From: an uncultured Anaerolineae bacterium | GTDB lineage: Bacteria; Chloroflexota; Anaerolineae; Anaerolineales; Villigracilaceae | Length of the DNA: 9,307 nucleotides | NCBI GenBank assembly: GCA_903854805.1 | Contig: CAINXK010000094.1 | Coordinates: 1-9,307 of the forward strand | Direction of reading: 5' to 3' | Shown here: positions 7,097 through 9,307 of the stretch, one piece after another | How the letters are laid out: each line of letters opens with the position of its first letter | How positions within the stretch are numbered: the first letter of the stretch is position 1 | Position numbers and translations under genes: made by a program | Notes under the pieces: model-generated | What the model was told of the DNA's origin: nothing | The model's database searches: none | The model's input: only the letters and a program-made list of their open reading frames with translations

Positions 7097-7137
7097 AGGC
7101 GGGTCTTTTGGTTTTGGATCTAACCCGCCTGCTTTTT
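7097..7137 (+). terminator. Rho-independent terminator upstream of the diguanylate cyclase gene
   Basis: AGGCGGGT (7097-7104) and ACCCGCCT (7123-7130) form a perfect 8-bp GC-rich stem with an 18-nt T-rich loop, followed by GCTTTTTCTC. It lies 70 bp before the next start codon and probably insulates the GGDEF gene from upstream transcription. The remainder of the 6917-7207 gap holds no convincing gene. A weak AGAGGG ribosome site (7189-7194) is 13 bases from the ATG at 7208. Confidence 0.6.
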
Positions 7138-7207
7138 CTCAAACCGGGCGGCGGGATGCGGTTATGTAAGGGATAAGAAAAAGTGCCAAGAGGGCATCGG
7201 AATAAAA

Positions 7208-8881
7208 ATGGATAATATTCCAATATCAAAACCAATCGCAGATCTGAAAAACCAGGCCCTGGTTGAAAAAGTGGACCTGCTCAATGAACGCGCCTACGCG
7301 CTTTATTTGGAAGATCAAGTCCAAGAGGCCCTCAAACTGTCACAGCAAGCGTATCAGCTTGCTTCAGCCGTTGGCGAAGAACAAAAACAGTACCGGCCTG
7401 GGATGGCTGCCAGCCTGGTGGTGGCGGGTTTCTGCCGGGGTGATATTGGCCCGTACGATCTGGCCCTGGAAAACTATTTCGATGCCCTGGATATCCTGGA
7501 ACAGTTTGATAACCAGACCTTGCGTGCCAAGGCCTATGGTGGCCTGAGTTGGCTATATTTACATAGTGGTGATTTCTCTGCATCCCGCTCTTATAGCGAC
7601 CGGGCAATTAGTATCAGTGAGGTCAATGATCTTCAATTGGAGCTTTGTCAAAACCTTAATACGAGCGGTGGAATTCTTGCAGAATTTAATGAATTTGATG
7701 ATGCTGTCAAAAACCTGGAGCGCAGCATTTTAATTGCGCAGGAAATTAAAAGCCCAAGGGACGAAGCCACGGCCTACAATAATCTCAGTATTACCTTGCT
7801 CGGGTTGCATAAGCTCGCAGAGGCTGAAGCTGCCGCCCTGGCCAGTTTGAAATTGATCCAACCACTAGGATATAAGCTGCGTGAAGCTGCCATTCTGGAT
7901 ACGCTCGGGTTAGTGTACCAGCGACAGGGCCGGCTGGATCTGGCAGCCGAATATTTTCTGCAAGCCATTGATCTGACGAAATCCGAACATAATACGCTCT
8001 ATTCTGTTGAGAATTTCTTGCATCTGGGCAGTGTTTTGCTGGAAGCAGGCCAGCTTAGCCCGCAGGTGGGCCAGTACCTGCACCAGGCTCTGGAAGTGTC
8101 TCAACGCCATGACGGCTTCCGTTATATGTACGCCTGTCATGAACAGCTTGCCAATTATTATGAGCGGCTGGGTGATTACCCAAAAGCGTTCGAACATTTT
8201 CGCCAGTTTCATATTCTTAAGGAAAAGATCTTCAACCAGGATGCCATGCGGCGCATGCTTAACATACTGAGCATGCATAAAATTACAAGTGCTCAAAAAG
8301 ATGCCGAGATCCTGCGTTTGAACAATTCGCTGCTTGTTCAGGAACTTGAGCAGGGTAAACAGCGGCATGTCGAACTGGAATATCAAGCTGCAACCGATCC
8401 TCTGACCGGGTTGTTCAACCGTCGCTATTTTATGCAGGCAGGTCTTGCTTTATTCACCAGCGCACTGAGCAACAACCTGCCACTGGCGTTGATCATGCTG
8501 GATGTTGATTTTTTCAAAAAGGTCAATGATCTTTACGGTCACCTGATTGGCGACAAGGCTTTAATACAGATAAGCAGTGTGCTGAACTCTTCCATTCGTG
8601 TAGGCGATTTGTGCTGCCGGTATGGAGGTGAGGAATTTGTGATTTTATTGCCGAATACTGATCTGGAAACCGGTCAGGCGATTGCGATGCGCATTTGGCA
8701 GCAGGTTAGCAACGCACAGATATCAATCCCAGAGAGCGAAACATTTCAGATTACCATCAGTGCCGGGGTGACCAGGCTGCGACCAGATGATACTGGCCTG
8801 GCCAGCCTGATCGATCGTGCCGATCAGGCTTTGCTGAGGGCCAAAGCATCCGGTCGCAACAGGGTGCTGTCTAATCCCTGA
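7208..8881 (+). CDS. TPR-repeat diguanylate cyclase (GGDEF domain)
   Basis: The protein is 557 aa. Residues about 20-345 form roughly eight TPR-like helical pairs at 40-residue spacing (for example ALKLSQQAYQLA, ALENYFDALDIL, AVKNLERSILIA, AAEYFLQAIDL, AFEHFRQFHILK). A helical, probably coiled-coil linker (about 350-395) leads to the GGDEF domain: DPLTGLFNRR at 397-406, DVDFFKKVND at 432-441 with the Mg-binding Asp432, and the signature GGEEF at 473-477. An RxxD inhibitory site (Arg464-Asp467) sits exactly five residues before GGEEF. All catalytic motifs are present, so it should make cyclic di-GMP from two GTP and show product inhibition. No signal peptide or membrane span is seen, so it is cytoplasmic. 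The TPR array probably takes protein-protein input. It forms its own transcription unit. Activity and partner are inferred. Confidence 0.95.
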   Translation: MDNIPISKPIADLKNQALVEKVDLLNERAYALYLEDQVQEALKLSQQAYQLASAVGEEQKQYRPGMAASLVVAGFCRGDIGPYDLALENYFDALDILEQFDNQTLRAKAYGGLSWLYLHSGDFSASRSYSDRAISISEVNDLQLELCQNLNTSGGILAEFNEFDDAVKNLERSILIAQEIKSPRDEATAYNNLSITLLGLHKLAEAEAAALASLKLIQPLGYKLREAAILDTLGLVYQRQGRLDLAAEYFLQAIDLTKSEHNTLYSVENFLHLGSVLLEAGQLSPQVGQYLHQALEVSQRHDGFRYMYACHEQLANYYERLGDYPKAFEHFRQFHILKEKIFNQDAMRRMLNILSMHKITSAQKDAEILRLNNSLLVQELEQGKQRHVELEYQAATDPLTGLFNRRYFMQAGLALFTSALSNNLPLALIMLDVDFFKKVNDLYGHLIGDKALIQISSVLNSSIRVGDLCCRYGGEEFVILLPNTDLETGQAIAMRIWQQVSNAQISIPESETFQITISAGVTRLRPDDTGLASLIDRADQALLRAKASGRNRVLSNP

Positions 8882-8904
8882 AAGGCGATAACCTATCCCC
8901 CCGG

Positions 8905-8944
8905 CCCCCTTCCCGAAAAACGGGAAGGGGGTGAAAGTTTTTTT
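8905..8944 (+). terminator. Strong palindrome/terminator after the diguanylate cyclase gene
   Basis: CCCCCTTCCCG (8905-8915) and CGGGAAGGGGG (8921-8931) form a perfect 11-bp stem with an AAAAA loop; seven Ts (8938-8944) follow after a 6-nt spacer. It works as a terminator candidate 24 bp after the stop codon. Its C-rich/G-rich composition and CCTATCCCCCCGG lead-in also resemble dispersed REP-like palindromes that many bacterial genomes carry behind genes, so it may be a repeat serving as terminator. Confidence 0.7.
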
Positions 8945-8982
8945 GTGGAGTTTTGTGCCAGGAGCGGGCACAAAAACTCCAC
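8945..8982. repeat. Inverted repeat at the left border of the tandem array
   Basis: GTGGAGTTTTGTGCC (8945-8959) is the reverse complement of GGCACAAAAACTCCAC (8967-8982) apart from one extra A, giving 15 paired bases around a 7-nt loop. The right arm belongs to the first 100-bp repeat unit; the left arm is outside the array and equals an inverted piece of the same unit. Confidence 0.8.
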
Positions 8983-9307
8983 TGGCGGGGCAAACCATCG
9001 ATTTTCAATCGCCCGAGCAGCAGGATCAGGATGGTTGAGTGTCAAGAATAAGAGCTTGCGAGAGCAGGCGCAAAGACTCCATTGGTGGGGCAAACCATCG
9101 ATTTTCAATCGCCCGGGCAGCAGAATCAGGATGGTTGAGTGTCAAGAATAAGAGCTTGCGAGAGCAGGCGCAAAGACTCCACTGGCGGGGCAAACCATCG
9201 ATTTTCAATCGCCCGGGCAGCAGGATCAGGATGGGTAAGTGCCAAGATGAAGAGCTTGCAAGAGCGGGCACAAAAACTCCACTGGCGGGGCAAACCATCG
9301 ATTTTCA
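8962..9307. repeat. 100-bp tandem direct repeats (about 3.5 copies, continues past window)
   Basis: The segment CAAACCATCGATTTTCA recurs at 8991, 9091, 9191 and 9291, an exact 100-bp period. Using units beginning at 8961, 9061 and 9161, copies 1 and 2 differ at 8 positions, all transitions, and copies 2 and 3 at 9. The partial fourth copy differs from copy 1 at only one of 47 bases. Bases 27-55 of the unit are invariant in every copy seen and include the small palindrome CGATT-TTC-AATCG. The unit junction can form GCTTGC-GAGA-GCAGGC. Because 100 is not a multiple of 3, each copy is read in a different frame, so the open frames crossing it are not convincing genes. There are no distinct spacers, so it is not CRISPR. 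Function unknown; the array extends beyond the right edge. Confidence 0.95.

Noticed and set aside
6938..7123. Open frame of 61 codons starting with TTG in the gap before the diguanylate cyclase
   Set aside because: No ribosome site, no recognisable domain, and it runs through two hairpins including the terminator at 7097-7137; more likely non-coding.
8985..9040. c-di-GMP-I riboswitch suggested by GGGGCAAACC downstream of a GGDEF gene
   Set aside because: The other conserved aptamer parts (GACGCAAAGCC-like segment and second stem) are missing, and the motif recurs in each tandem copy after, not before, a gene.
8945..9298. Open frames on both strands across the repeat array
   Set aside because: They are by-products of the repeats: the 100-bp period changes reading frame each copy, so no repeated peptide results, and no start signals are seen.
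8962..9307. CRISPR array
   Set aside because: The whole 100-bp unit is conserved; there are no unique spacers between short repeats.
8962..9307. Integron attC sites
   Set aside because: No RYYYAAC/GTTRRRY core pairs flank the units and no gene cassettes lie between them.

Overview
The window looks like a bacterial chromosome from the Chloroflexota, most likely an Anaerolineae-type lineage. This is an inference from the overall look of the genes: moderate-to-high GC, a lipoprotein sugar-binding protein with an Ala/Pro-rich linker, a TPR-GGDEF protein and long intergenic repeats. No rRNA or marker gene is present to prove it. All seven supported genes lie on the + strand.

Layout: 1-1104 is the 3' part of a DegT/DnrJ/EryC1/StrS PLP aminotransferase whose start lies outside the window. 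About 200 bp of non-coding leader with a candidate promoter follows, then a small single-domain cupin (1315-1731). Next comes a CUT1-type sugar ABC importer: a lipoprotein substrate-binding protein (1844-3166), an intergenic hairpin terminator, a MalF-like permease (3232-4146) and a MalG-like permease (4159-4989). No ATPase is present, so the importer presumably uses a shared MsmK/UgpC-type ATPase encoded elsewhere. A free-standing PAS-domain protein (4986-5369) overlaps the last permease by ATGA. After a promoter-bearing gap comes a protein of about 470 aa with the L-fucose/L-arabinose isomerase fold (5504-6916).

A structured 290-bp gap separates this cluster from a cytoplasmic TPR-GGDEF diguanylate cyclase (7208-8881), which has intact catalytic and inhibitory-site motifs. 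The gene is followed by a strong palindrome (8905-8931). Downstream is an array of tandem direct repeats with an exact 100-bp period that runs off the right edge of the window (about 8962-9307).

Working model (inference): the aminotransferase, cupin, ABC importer, PAS protein and isomerase-fold enzyme form an uptake and metabolism cluster for an unusual sugar, polyol or amino sugar, with the PAS protein as a possible intracellular ligand sensor. The c-di-GMP synthase appears to be an independent transcription unit. The least explained elements are the isomerase-fold protein, the permease-coupled PAS protein and the 100-bp repeat array with its inverted-repeat border.
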